A DNA stretch of 64,000 nucleotides from JAZDLX01 sp964538455 (GTDB lineage Bacteria > Electryoneota > Electryoneia > Electryoneales > Electryoneaceae), in the NCBI GenBank assembly GCA_964538455.1, contig CAZIDZ010000006.1:1-64000 (forward strand). Direction: 5' to 3'. The position numbers and the translations under genes were made by a program. Every line of letters starts with the position of its first letter. Position 1 is the first letter of the stretch. Below the pieces are notes generated by a model, which worked only from the letters and a program-made list of their open reading frames with translations, ran no database searches and was not told the DNA's origin. Of the stretch, positions 1 through 8,407 are shown in pieces.

Positions 1-63
1 AATGACAATGGGGTGAAATGCGTCGCTTTACTCTTGGGCGTCGGGTTTTTGTTTTTATCTGTC

Positions 64-96
64 ATTGCCAGTGCCGTCTGTTCGGCACGCGGCAAT
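64..96. repeat. Short imperfect palindrome near the left edge
   Basis: ATTGCC and TGCCG are mirrored by CGGCA and GGCAAT around a six-base loop. It is preceded by TGTC, like the TGTCATTGC-type dispersed elements at 42709. It lies in the non-coding stretch 1-357, which otherwise holds only the two larger palindromes listed next. Confidence 0.5.
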
Positions 97-113
97 CTCC
101 AAAGTAGATGACT

Positions 114-165
114 GGGACAGTATACTCACAATCCCAAAGGAACAGGATTGTGAGTATACTGTCCC
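114..165. repeat. GGGACAGT palindrome, copy 1
   Basis: The left arm (114-134) starts GGGACAGTATACTCACAAT and is exactly complementary to the right arm (145-165), a 21-bp stem with a 10-nt loop. The same arm sequence recurs at 15672-15723 with a different loop. It belongs to the palindrome family associated here with the RAYT transposase at 25698. Confidence 0.85.
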
Positions 166-239
166 TCAGTAGGTGCAGTGGAATTGGAGATCACCGCGCC
201 CTCCCGCTGACGCAGGAGTGCTGGTGATGACAGCTATTA

Positions 240-299
240 GGGACAGTTTCTCTTTTTCGCGGGATTTTTCTTGTGCATCGCGAAAAAGGTAACTGTCCC
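240..299. repeat. GGGACAGT palindrome, copy 2
   Basis: The outer arms GGGACAGTT (240-248) and AACTGTCCC (291-299) pair, and the inner arms CTTTTTCGCG (252-261) and CGCGAAAAAG (279-288) also pair. The ends match the other copies but the inner arm is different. It lies about 60 nt beyond the stop codon of the AttH-like gene. Confidence 0.8.
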
Positions 300-357
300 A
301 ATAAGTGTAGCAATTCGGGTGGCCCGGGATGTGGACAGCAGGTCCATTTCCTGAGTT

Positions 358-1479
358 TTACTTTCCACGGTATCCCACCATTTCAACAAATCCGTAGGAA
401 CCGTCCTTATACCCTTTCCGGTGGACAAGGACTGCGCCTTCGTAGTAGGTGACGCGGGTGGAGCGGCCGGTGCGGAGCTCCTGGTCGTCGCGGACGGGGG
501 TGACGGTCAGCGACAGCTTAAGATGGGGGACGGCGATTTTCCAGCCGTGCGGGTACCTGATCCCGCTGGCGGGGCTGGTCCACTCGCCGGTGACGGTGAC
601 TTTGACGTCATCGCGGCGCAGCCGAACGGTGGTGCCGTCCGCGCGAATGAAAGTTCCCTCCGACTGCGGGATCGGGTTGCCGTCGGCGTCGCGGATGCGG
701 TAGAGCATCAGCGCGTCCCCGCCCGGCAGCGGCAGCCCCCACCAGTCCCAGCCGAAATGGCTTCCACTCAGTCCCTGGTTGCCGAATTCGTGGTCCATCC
801 AGAGCTGGCCGGTAACGGCTACAGCGGTTGGCGACGAATCGCTCTTGTTGCCAGAAGAACCCCCATATCCTTCACTGCGTTCAGGATGACTACTGGAGGA
901 CGACTGACTCGTCGATTCACCATCACTTCCGTCTGCTTTTTCGGGAAGGAGCAGGTAGCCTTTCGCTTCCATGTACGGGATCGAGTAATAGTAGGACGCC
1001 TCCGACCCGTCCGGGGTCTTCGCGCTGAACCCGCGGTCGCCGTTGAGCACGGGGCCGCCCTCGGGGGTGGCGATCAGACGGAACCCGCCGACGTTCTTGT
1101 CCCACGCTTCGAGCACCTGCCGCCGGCCGATCTGCGACGCCCGCCAGTTGTCCAGCCAGACGTGGTACACCGGCTGGTCCGCGCCCGCCTCGCCGAGGGT
1201 GCCGCGCGCGATTCGTTCGGCATAATTGAAATCCCCGGTCGCGCCGCCCGACATCGCAAGGTGCGCGAAGTAGAGGGGATGCACCTCGGGCCCGCCCGCG
1301 GCGGAGCGGAAGAAGGTGAGCTGCAGGTGCACCCAGGCTTCCGGATCGGTGGAATCCGCACCGACGGGCAGCAGGTGGCCGGTGTAATACCACCACTCGA
1401 CCGGGTAGTCGCCGTGGTTGGCGTGATCGCGCGGGAACGACCATTTGTAGCCCGGGATAGGTGTTTTCCACTGCTGCGC
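358..1479 (-). CDS. AttH/CrtC-like secreted hydrolase-fold protein (5' end lost in the gap)
   Basis: This is the C-terminal 373 residues of a CrtC/AttH-type protein (hydroxyneurosporene synthase-like lipocalin-related family). The reading frame stays open from the stop at 358 to the edge of the N gap and includes the family hallmark FPRDHANHGDYPVEWWYYTG, followed by HLQLTFFR, then DHEFG and GWDWWGLPLPGG. The true start and any signal peptide are in or beyond the gap. It follows an ABC ATPase and an FtsX-type permease, the order seen in attEFGH operons, so it probably acts in the periplasm with that transporter. A Ser/Gly-rich segment (about 830-945) containing HPERSEG looks like an in-frame insertion. 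Start codon and length are unknown. Confidence 0.8.
   Translation of the reverse strand, partial: AQQWKTPIPGYKWSFPRDHANHGDYPVEWWYYTGHLLPVGADSTDPEAWVHLQLTFFRSAAGGPEVHPLYFAHLAMSGGATGDFNYAERIARGTLGEAGADQPVYHVWLDNWRASQIGRRQVLEAWDKNVGGFRLIATPEGGPVLNGDRGFSAKTPDGSEASYYYSIPYMEAKGYLLLPEKADGSDGESTSQSSSSSHPERSEGYGGSSGNKSDSSPTAVAVTGQLWMDHEFGNQGLSGSHFGWDWWGLPLPGGDALMLYRIRDADGNPIPQSEGTFIRADGTTVRLRRDDVKVTVTGEWTSPASGIRYPHGWKIAVPHLKLSLTVTPVRDDQELRTGRSTRVTYYEGAVLVHRKGYKDGSYGFVEMVGYRGK
850..905. repeat. HPERSEG-type repeat inserted in frame
   Basis: On the minus strand CATCCTGAACGCAGTGAAGG (869-888) is translated as HPERSEG. This is the typical reading of a dispersed bacterial repeat of the TCATCCTGAGCGCAGTGAAGG type. 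Flanking codons give a run of Ser and Gly, unlike the aromatic-rich protein around it. The repeat keeps the frame open. Confidence 0.5.
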
Positions 1480-1579
1480 NNNNNNNNNNNNNNNNNNNNN
1501 NNNNNNNNNNNNNNNNNNNNNNNNNNNNNNNNNNNNNNNNNNNNNNNNNNNNNNNNNNNNNNNNNNNNNNNNNNNNNNN
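1480..1579. other. Scaffold gap (100 N)
   Basis: Exactly 100 N, the conventional placeholder for a gap of unknown length. It removes the start of the AttH-like gene and begins two bases after the permease stop codon at 1582-1584. Confidence 0.99.
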
Positions 1580-1581
1580 CT

Positions 1582-4143
1582 TCATTCCGAATCGATGCGG
1601 ACACCTTCGGCGACGGGAATCCGTGAGGCGTCACGCGCGGGCACCGCTCCGGCGAGCAGCGCGGCGGCGACCATCAGCACGCAGGAGAGCGCGAAGGTCC
1701 TGCCGGGGAGCTCCAGGTTCAGCGACCAGCCGAAGGAATAACGGTTGATCACGTAGGTCAGCACGATGCTGAGCGCAATCCCGAGCGCCGCGCCGAGCAG
1801 CCAACCGGAAAGACCGATTAACCCGGCCTCCGCCAGCACACGTCTCAACACCTGTCTGCGACTGCCGCCGACCGCGCGCAAAATTGCCAGCTCGCGCCGA
1901 CGCTCCTGGACGAGGGTAGCCATGCCGCCGCCGACCGCGAGCAGCGCGACCATCACCGCCACTGCTTCCAGCGCGTACGTGATTTTGAACGTGTTGTCGA
2001 ATACCTTGAGCACGCCGTTCCGCAGATCCCGGTTGCTGAAGATCTCGATCGTGTATTTCGGCGGCACGGCCTGCCGGATAATCCGGCGTCCCTCCGCGAG
2101 GCTCATCCCCTTCGGCAGGTAGGCCGCCACCGATTCAATTTCCGGGTCCGGCCACCGTTTGAGGAACCAGGAACGGTCCACGAGCACCAGCCCGGCATCG
2201 CTGGTATAATCGTGGTAAACGCCGGTGATCCTGAGGGCCTCGGGGCCGTTCGGACCGAGAAAGCGGAGCGTGTCTTCCACCCCGAGATGGCTGCGGAAGG
2301 CGAGCGGCTCGCTGATCAGGCAGGCCTCTTTCCCCGCGGCGAGGGCGTCCGTCGGCTTGCCGTGGCGGACCTTCTGCAAATAGGAAAGGCGGTCCTGGCG
2401 GCCCACCGACGCGGCGTCCACCATGGCGACGGTAGTGGGCAGCCCGGCGATCGGCAGCCGGACACTCTTGAAATGGTCGGCGTCGGCGATCCCCGGAGCG
2501 TTCTTGACGTCGAAAAACACTTCGAGCGGCATCAGGTCCCGTTTGCCGACGTTGAACGACCCTCCGGCCATCACGATCAGGTCGGCGGTGATCGTGGATT
2601 GCATCCAGTTGTCCACCGTGTCGCGGAACGAACGGACCATCATGTCCACGCTGAGCCACATCGCGACGGCGGTCGCCAGCCCGGCAACGGCGGGTGTGAT
2701 CCTGTGCCGCGAACGGACGAGCACGCCGAGCGCCAGCCGGACGCCCGACCCCAGCTTTTTCCCACCGACAGCAGTGATGACGCTGTAAAGCGCTCCCAGA
2801 GTCCACGGCGTCGCGAGCGCCACCCCGAACACGAGGAACATCGCCGAAACATACCCGCTGATCACCGGGAACTGCGGGATCGGCCATTTCGCGAGGATTC
2901 CACCGGCGGCCAGCATCAGAACGCCGATTTTCGCCAGCCGTTTCGGGTTGAGCCGCTGCTCGAGGATCTGCCGTGCGAGGCTCTCGCGCGGCGGAACGCG
3001 CGAAGCCTCGACCGCGATCGGGGCGACCGAGGCGAGCGACACGCCGAGACCGATGAGGAACGAACTGACGACCGCTTCGAGGGGGACCCACACCCGGTGC
3101 GTCCCCTCGAGCAGGTAGATGGAACTGACCGACTGGCTGACCAGGATCACCGCCGCCCGAGCGAGCAGCAGGCCGAGGGGAATACCGAGCGCGCCGCCGG
3201 TGAGGCCGAGCGCGGTTCCCTCCGCGAGGAAAAGATTCCGGATGAACTTTCGTGATGCGCCGACGGAACGGAGCACTCCCGCCGAGCGCCGCCGCTCGAG
3301 GGCGGTGGTCGAGACTGTCTGGAAGACGAGAAATCCCGCGACGAGCAGCGCGACAAATGCGAGCGCGGTGAGGTTCAGCCGGAACGAGGCGAGCATTTTG
3401 CGGGCCTGCGGCCGCTGCCAGCCGGAGGCTTCGGCGACGACCCCCGCAGGCAGCCACGTTTTCAGATCGTCGAGGGCGTCCTTGACAGCGATTCCCGGTT
3501 CGAGGATCAGGTCGATGCGGTGGATGACGGGCCGTGTGTCCTTCAGCTCCCAGGCCCGCGGCAGGTCCATGACGACGAGGTCGCGGCTCCTCGCCTGGCT
3601 GACCTGCTCCCCTTGCAACAATCCCATCAGTTCGAGGGTGTCCACCTGAGCAGCGTGGAAGAACGGGAAACAGTCGCCGCGTTTCAGCCCCAGCTCCCGT
3701 GCGAGAGCGGGGGTCATCAGCGCACCGTAGGGCGTCGTGAAGAGGGTCAGCGGGCTCCTGTCCTTGCCGAGTTCGGCGCGGTACCAGGGGCGGACCCGGC
3801 TGTCGCGGGCGAGGTCGACGCCCATCAGACGCACACCTCGCCGTGAGGCTCCGGCAGCCCCCCGCATCATAAACGCCGGAGTGGCCGCGGCGATGCCATT
3901 CATCCGGGTGAACGGCGCAAACAGCGAGGGGTCCATTCCAGCTTCGCCCTCGGCAAAGATTTCGATGTCGGCGCGTCCGGCGACCATTTCCAGCGTCCTC
4001 GTGAACGCTTCGATGGCGGAGAAGTTGGCGACGCGCACGGCGAGCAGCACCGCAACGCCGAGCGCGACCCCTCCGATCGCGAGCAGCGTTCGTCCCGGGC
4101 GGGCTGCCCAGTTGCGCAGAATCAACCGGGGGAGCGGTTTCAC
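1582..4143 (-). CDS. FtsX/MacB-type ABC permease, AttF-AttG-like fusion
   Basis: This 853-residue membrane protein has two FtsX-type units in one chain. The first has an N-terminal membrane helix (about 20-45), a large extracytoplasmic domain and three helices near 265-370. The second has helices near 400-455 and 485, another extracytoplasmic domain and three C-terminal helices near 725-840. Both units carry the ALERRRSAGVLRSVGAS and QERRRELAILRAVGGSRR cytoplasmic motifs that contact the ATPase. The start ATG overlaps the ATPase stop by four bases, so translation is coupled. Family knowledge points to lipoprotein or hydrophobic-substrate transport. The AttH-like gene downstream suggests an attEFGH-type system with AttF and AttG fused. 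The substrate is unknown. Confidence 0.88.
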   Translation of the reverse strand: MKPLPRLILRNWAARPGRTLLAIGGVALGVAVLLAVRVANFSAIEAFTRTLEMVAGRADIEIFAEGEAGMDPSLFAPFTRMNGIAAATPAFMMRGAAGASRRGVRLMGVDLARDSRVRPWYRAELGKDRSPLTLFTTPYGALMTPALARELGLKRGDCFPFFHAAQVDTLELMGLLQGEQVSQARSRDLVVMDLPRAWELKDTRPVIHRIDLILEPGIAVKDALDDLKTWLPAGVVAEASGWQRPQARKMLASFRLNLTALAFVALLVAGFLVFQTVSTTALERRRSAGVLRSVGASRKFIRNLFLAEGTALGLTGGALGIPLGLLLARAAVILVSQSVSSIYLLEGTHRVWVPLEAVVSSFLIGLGVSLASVAPIAVEASRVPPRESLARQILEQRLNPKRLAKIGVLMLAAGGILAKWPIPQFPVISGYVSAMFLVFGVALATPWTLGALYSVITAVGGKKLGSGVRLALGVLVRSRHRITPAVAGLATAVAMWLSVDMMVRSFRDTVDNWMQSTITADLIVMAGGSFNVGKRDLMPLEVFFDVKNAPGIADADHFKSVRLPIAGLPTTVAMVDAASVGRQDRLSYLQKVRHGKPTDALAAGKEACLISEPLAFRSHLGVEDTLRFLGPNGPEALRITGVYHDYTSDAGLVLVDRSWFLKRWPDPEIESVAAYLPKGMSLAEGRRIIRQAVPPKYTIEIFSNRDLRNGVLKVFDNTFKITYALEAVAVMVALLAVGGGMATLVQERRRELAILRAVGGSRRQVLRRVLAEAGLIGLSGWLLGAALGIALSIVLTYVINRYSFGWSLNLELPGRTFALSCVLMVAAALLAGAVPARDASRIPVAEGVRIDSE

Positions 4144-4853
4144 GAGTGGACTCCGGGCAGGTTTCCCTCGATCCGTTCGAGGCGGCCGTCGAGCAGGTGG
4201 TACACCCTGTCCGCCCGGGCGACGACATCGGGATCATGAGTCGCGACCACGGCGGACGCTCCCTCTCCGGTAACCGCTTCCGCGAAGAGCTCCATCACGG
4301 TACGGCTCGCCGCGCTGTCCAGGTTGCCGGTGGGTTCGTCCGCGAGCACCACCGCGGGCCGGTTGACCAGCGCCCTGGCAATTGCGGTGCGCTGGACTTC
4401 CCCTCCGGACAATTCGTGCGGGCGATGATCGGCGCGGTGCGACAGCCCGACCCGGTCGAGCAGGGATGCGGCGCGCTGGCGCGACTGCTGGTGAGGCGTC
4501 CCCGCCAATTCGGCGGGCAGGGCGACGTTTTCGAGCACGGTGAGCACCGGCATCAAGTGGAAAAACTGGAAGACGATGCCGACTGTTCTCCGCCGGAAAG
4601 TGTCGATCTGGTCCTCGGTCAACTCCTGCAATTTCTGGCTGGCGACCTCAACGAGCCCGGAGGTTGGCAGGTCCATGGCTCCCAAAAGGTTGATTAACGT
4701 AGACTTGCCACATCCAGAAGGTCCGGCGAGGACGCTCACGCCCGGTGGAATGGAGAGGGAAAGTCGATCGACGGCGACCACATCGCCCCCGCCGCCATGG
4801 TAAACTTTCGTCAGCTCGTGCAGGTTGACGACAGGAACAAGCGGCTCGGACAT
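4140..4853 (-). CDS. ABC transporter ATPase, LolD/MacB/AttE type
   Basis: This 237-residue cytoplasmic ATPase has Walker A GPSGCGKST (about 44-52), a Q-loop in VFQFFHLMPVLTVLENV, the signature LSGGE, Walker B VVLADEPTG and the switch His in VATHDPDV. The set is typical of the MacB/LolD subgroup that partners FtsX-like permeases. It is the first gene of the minus-strand operon and overlaps the permease by ATGA. The 195 bp to the divergent gene at 5049 must carry both promoters. Energising AttF/G-like transport is inferred from gene order. Confidence 0.93.
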   Translation of the reverse strand: MSEPLVPVVNLHELTKVYHGGGGDVVAVDRLSLSIPPGVSVLAGPSGCGKSTLINLLGAMDLPTSGLVEVASQKLQELTEDQIDTFRRRTVGIVFQFFHLMPVLTVLENVALPAELAGTPHQQSRQRAASLLDRVGLSHRADHRPHELSGGEVQRTAIARALVNRPAVVLADEPTGNLDSAASRTVMELFAEAVTGEGASAVVATHDPDVVARADRVYHLLDGRLERIEGNLPGVHS

Positions 4854-5048
4854 CCGTACCTCCAGGGTGAACCAGCGGGAGTGAGTAACGTTGCGGCAGA
4901 GGGGGCGATAAATCCAGTTTTTGCACCCTCGGGAGGCTCCCGAGCAGATCGGCGGGTGGTTGCGATTCCCCGCTCGACCGGGGGAGCGAGGGGGCGTACC
5001 TTTTCGAATCGATAATCACCTCCAACACACTCCGTTTGGAGCAACGAG

Positions 5049-5714
5049 ATGCAGAAGAACGGACGCGCAGGCATGATCGTCGAGCAGTTCGAAACCGGTG
5101 GCGACCGCAATTTCGCGTATTTGTGCGCGGATGAAAAATGGAAAATCGCGATGGTGGTCGACCCTTCCTACGATCCGGATGCGCTCGCCCTGTACGCCGA
5201 GGACTGGGGGCTGAAGATCCAGTATGTGTTCAATACCCACCGGCATGACGATCATACGAACGGCAACGAGCGGATGCGCAAGCTCACCGGGCGTCACGCG
5301 GTGGCCTACGGCGACGTCGAAGATATCACCCAGACCAAAATCCTCCACGGTTCACGCCTGCCGCTCGGCGATTATGAAGTGGAAGTGATTCACACCCCCG
5401 GCCACACGGAGGACAGCATTTGCCTGCGCGTGGACGACGCTCTGTTCACCGGGGATACGCTGTTTGTCGGCAAAGTAGGGGGGACCACCACAGAAGCGCA
5501 GGCGCGTGAGGAATACGAAAGTCTGCATCAGCAGCTGATGGTGCTTCCGGACACTGTGAGAATTTTCCCGGGGCACGATTTCGGCGTGGAGCGCACTTCC
5601 ACGATCGGGAGGGAGAAGGAGACGAATCCATTCCTGCTCCGGGCGGATTTCGACGCCTTTTTCGAGCTCAAGCAGACTTGGCTGGAATACAAGAAGCGGC
5701 ACGGCATCGCGTAA
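5049..5714 (+). CDS. Metallo-beta-lactamase-fold hydrolase (glyoxalase II-like)
   Basis: This 221-residue cytoplasmic protein has the metal-binding motif THRHDDH, then the single His of HTPGHTEDS, the bridging Asp in FTGDTLF and a final His in PGHDFG. This is the pattern of glyoxalase II, persulfide dioxygenase and related thioester hydrolases. A second ATG 24 bases downstream (5073) is possible, but GGAG before 5049 supports the longer form. The substrate cannot be told from sequence. The gene stands alone between a divergent transporter operon and the phosphatase pair 36 bp downstream. Confidence 0.88.
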   Translation: MQKNGRAGMIVEQFETGGDRNFAYLCADEKWKIAMVVDPSYDPDALALYAEDWGLKIQYVFNTHRHDDHTNGNERMRKLTGRHAVAYGDVEDITQTKILHGSRLPLGDYEVEVIHTPGHTEDSICLRVDDALFTGDTLFVGKVGGTTTEAQAREEYESLHQQLMVLPDTVRIFPGHDFGVERTSTIGREKETNPFLLRADFDAFFELKQTWLEYKKRHGIA

Positions 5715-5750
5715 TTCCCTCGGCCTGGAACCGTACACGGAGACCGATTC

Positions 5751-8369
5751 ATGACCCCACGCGGGCGGCTTGATCGTACCATCACGATTGCCATGATGGT
5801 CATTGCGGGCCTGGTTTTCCTGCTCTTCCTGGGATCGCTGGTAATCCACACGGGAGCTTTGATCCTTTGGCAAAAATCGGGTTCGATTCAATCGGACGCG
5901 ATCGCCGTCGATTCAACGACCTTCGTTTTTGCCGATGTGCAAGCCACAGATTATCCGAACGTTCCCCGGCCATCCACGGGGGACACCCTGCTCACGATCA
6001 ACGGGGAAAAAGCAACGCGGGCGATTCTGCGGGAGTTCACGGACTACCCGCTGCCAATCGGCGAGGAGATTGTGATCGGCTACCTGGAGCATGGGGATAC
6101 GCTGACCGCTCACGCGGTCGCTCGGACCGTGCCCACGCCGCGCCTGATCAGCGTGACAGTGATGCACATTATCCGCTTCCTGATCGCTTATGCGTTCTTT
6201 GCGGTCGGCATGATCGGGTTGCTGCGGCAGCCGACATCCGGCAGCGTGCGAGCGTTCGCGCTGTTCAGCTTCGGGCTGGCTGCGATGCTACTGCAGGCGG
6301 TTACATCGCTGGAGGGATTCAAAGCCGGGATCCTGGGGCCCATACAACCTGTACTTCGCGCCAGCATTGGCCTTCTCGCTTCCCTCTTTTCGGCCTTCTG
6401 GTTAAACCTGAATCTGCTCTTCCCGAGGCCTTCGAAAATTATGGCCAAATCGCCGTGGCTCGCCTATTCGCTCTGCTACGCACCGATGGTGATCTTCCTC
6501 ATTTTGATCGTCAGCGGCGTTTCCGGGAACGTCATGGGGTGGGCCTCGATTGTGATCATCATCGCCCAGATGGCTGCCGGTTTCACACTGCTCGGTTTCC
6601 ATTATGGCAGAGCCGAGACGGATCTGGTGAAACGGCAGACGAGGCTGGTGCTTCGGGGAACGGGGATCGGTCTCACCCCGTTTCTGATTCTGGTGCTCAT
6701 CCTGATATTCTTCGGACCGAATACGATCAACGGCCTTCCGGGTGATGCGCGCGTCTTCATCATCCTCGTTTTCACCCTGTTCATGTTGCTGATCCCATAC
6801 AGTTTCCTGATCGCGTTCAACCGTTATGGACTGTTCGATGTGGAGGCGAGACTGCGACGGGGAACGCGCTACGTGCTGACGGCAGGCGTGCTGCTGACGC
6901 TGATGCTGGCGCTGGTGCTGATCGCCAGTAACCTGATGGTCAAGGTGTTAGGCATCTCCAACCGCACTCCTGTGCTGCTTCTGGCGATTGTACTCGCCGC
7001 GGGGGTCGCTCCGATTCAGAGACAGGTGCAGCGGTGGCTGGAGATTCGCTTTTACCCAGAACGCCGGAAACTGCGAGCGCTGGTGAACGATTTCGTCCGG
7101 CGCGCCGCTTCGATGCCGGACCGTGAAACGCTCTCGCGGGATCTGCTGCAATCGCTGAAGGACGGGTTGAACGTGGGGATGGTGGTTCCCGTCCAATCCC
7201 TCGATCAGGGCGGATTCGCCACGATGGAGGGACAGCCCGTGCCCTTCGATCCCGACGGCCGTTTGACGGCGATGCTACTCACCCGTCGCCATCCGCTGTT
7301 CGTCGATGAAATCACCGTGGAAGGGGACAGGACGCTGCTCCCCTTAGAGCGAGACTGGCTGCTGACCAATGGGATTGAGCTGCTGCTGCCACTGACGAGC
7401 GGAGAGAAGCTGACGGGAATGATCGCCCTCGGGAGCAAGGAGGACGATGAACGCTACCGCTCGGAGGAAGTTCAAATCCTCGGCAGCCTGGCGGATCAAC
7501 TTTCGCTGACGCTTGAGAACCTCGTGCTGCTCGAGGACAATTTTGAGAAGAAAAGACTCGAGGAACAGCTCGGACTTGCGCGCCAGATCCAGGAGGGATT
7601 CCTTCCCCGGCGCATCCCGAGCACACCGGGTCTCGAGATCGCGGCAACCAGCCTGTTCAGCCTGGAGGTCGCCGGCGATTACTACGATGTGATCCATGTG
7701 GACGACGGCAGGACGATTCTTGCCGTGGGGGATGTTTCCGGGAAAGGAGCCGGGGCGGCCTTGATCATGGCCAACCTGCAGGCGAGCCTCCGCGCGCTCG
7801 TCCACGCGCAGATGGACCTCGGCATGATGGTTTCCGGGATCAACGATATCATCTGCCAGAATACTCCTGAGGAAACCTATGTTACTTTCTTTGTCGCGGA
7901 GCACCTGCCTTCCGGCAAGATGAGATATGTCAACGCGGGCCATAATCCACCGTATTTGCTTCGAGCGCAGAGCGGCAAGGTCGAGCCGCTGGACGTGGGC
8001 GGATTGATCCTCGGAGTACTTCCGAATCTGACCTATTTCGTGGGTGAGAAGGCCCTTCGGAAAAACGACGTCCTCGTCTTGTTCACCGACGGTGTCACCG
8101 AAGCGATGAACGGCGCGGACGAAGAGTTCGGCGAGGAGAGATTGATTAAGGCTGTCAAGGCTGCATCTGGGAAGAAGAGCGAAACGATTGTCGGCGAGGT
8201 GCGCCGCCGGGTGATCTCGTTTTCCGGCGATGATAAATTCTCGGATGATTTCACACTGCTCGTTGCCCGGAGGGTGCCGGGACGCCCGGGAAAGCGTCTA
8301 TCCGGGAAGCGCGGCGTGGCGAAGCGCGGCAAGACGACGAGACCAGGGGTGAAGAAGCGAGCCAAATAG
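5751..8369 (+). CDS. Membrane SpoIIE/RsbU-type PP2C phosphatase with PDZ-like sensor (paralogue 1)
   Basis: Of 872 residues, an N-terminal membrane helix (about 13-35) is followed by an extracytoplasmic PDZ-like segment with TGDTLLTINGEKA, about seven more helices (about 135-420), a GAF-like region (about 450-600) and a SpoIIE/PP2C domain. The phosphatase domain begins with the coiled LEEQLGLARQIQEGFLPRR and has metal-binding Asp residues in VAGDYYDV and AVGDVSGKGAGAALIMA, then LFTDGVTEAMN and DDFTLLVAR. Such proteins dephosphorylate anti-sigma-factor antagonists. No partner kinase or antagonist gene is nearby. The C-terminal 25 residues are very basic. The next gene is a full-length paralogue. 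Confidence 0.88.
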   Translation: MTPRGRLDRTITIAMMVIAGLVFLLFLGSLVIHTGALILWQKSGSIQSDAIAVDSTTFVFADVQATDYPNVPRPSTGDTLLTINGEKATRAILREFTDYPLPIGEEIVIGYLEHGDTLTAHAVARTVPTPRLISVTVMHIIRFLIAYAFFAVGMIGLLRQPTSGSVRAFALFSFGLAAMLLQAVTSLEGFKAGILGPIQPVLRASIGLLASLFSAFWLNLNLLFPRPSKIMAKSPWLAYSLCYAPMVIFLILIVSGVSGNVMGWASIVIIIAQMAAGFTLLGFHYGRAETDLVKRQTRLVLRGTGIGLTPFLILVLILIFFGPNTINGLPGDARVFIILVFTLFMLLIPYSFLIAFNRYGLFDVEARLRRGTRYVLTAGVLLTLMLALVLIASNLMVKVLGISNRTPVLLLAIVLAAGVAPIQRQVQRWLEIRFYPERRKLRALVNDFVRRAASMPDRETLSRDLLQSLKDGLNVGMVVPVQSLDQGGFATMEGQPVPFDPDGRLTAMLLTRRHPLFVDEITVEGDRTLLPLERDWLLTNGIELLLPLTSGEKLTGMIALGSKEDDERYRSEEVQILGSLADQLSLTLENLVLLEDNFEKKRLEEQLGLARQIQEGFLPRRIPSTPGLEIAATSLFSLEVAGDYYDVIHVDDGRTILAVGDVSGKGAGAALIMANLQASLRALVHAQMDLGMMVSGINDIICQNTPEETYVTFFVAEHLPSGKMRYVNAGHNPPYLLRAQSGKVEPLDVGGLILGVLPNLTYFVGEKALRKNDVLVLFTDGVTEAMNGADEEFGEERLIKAVKAASGKKSETIVGEVRRRVISFSGDDKFSDDFTLLVARRVPGRPGKRLSGKRGVAKRGKTTRPGVKKRAK

Positions 8370-8407
8370 ACCAGCGCATCGGGGGATACGGAGCGGGGAG
8401 GATCGGG

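Noticed and set aside
2135..4237. 700-codon open frame on the minus strand in a second frame of the permease gene
   Set aside because: It is a shadow of the FtsX-type permease in GC-rich DNA: very Arg/Ala/Pro/Gly-rich, no motif, no ribosome-binding site.
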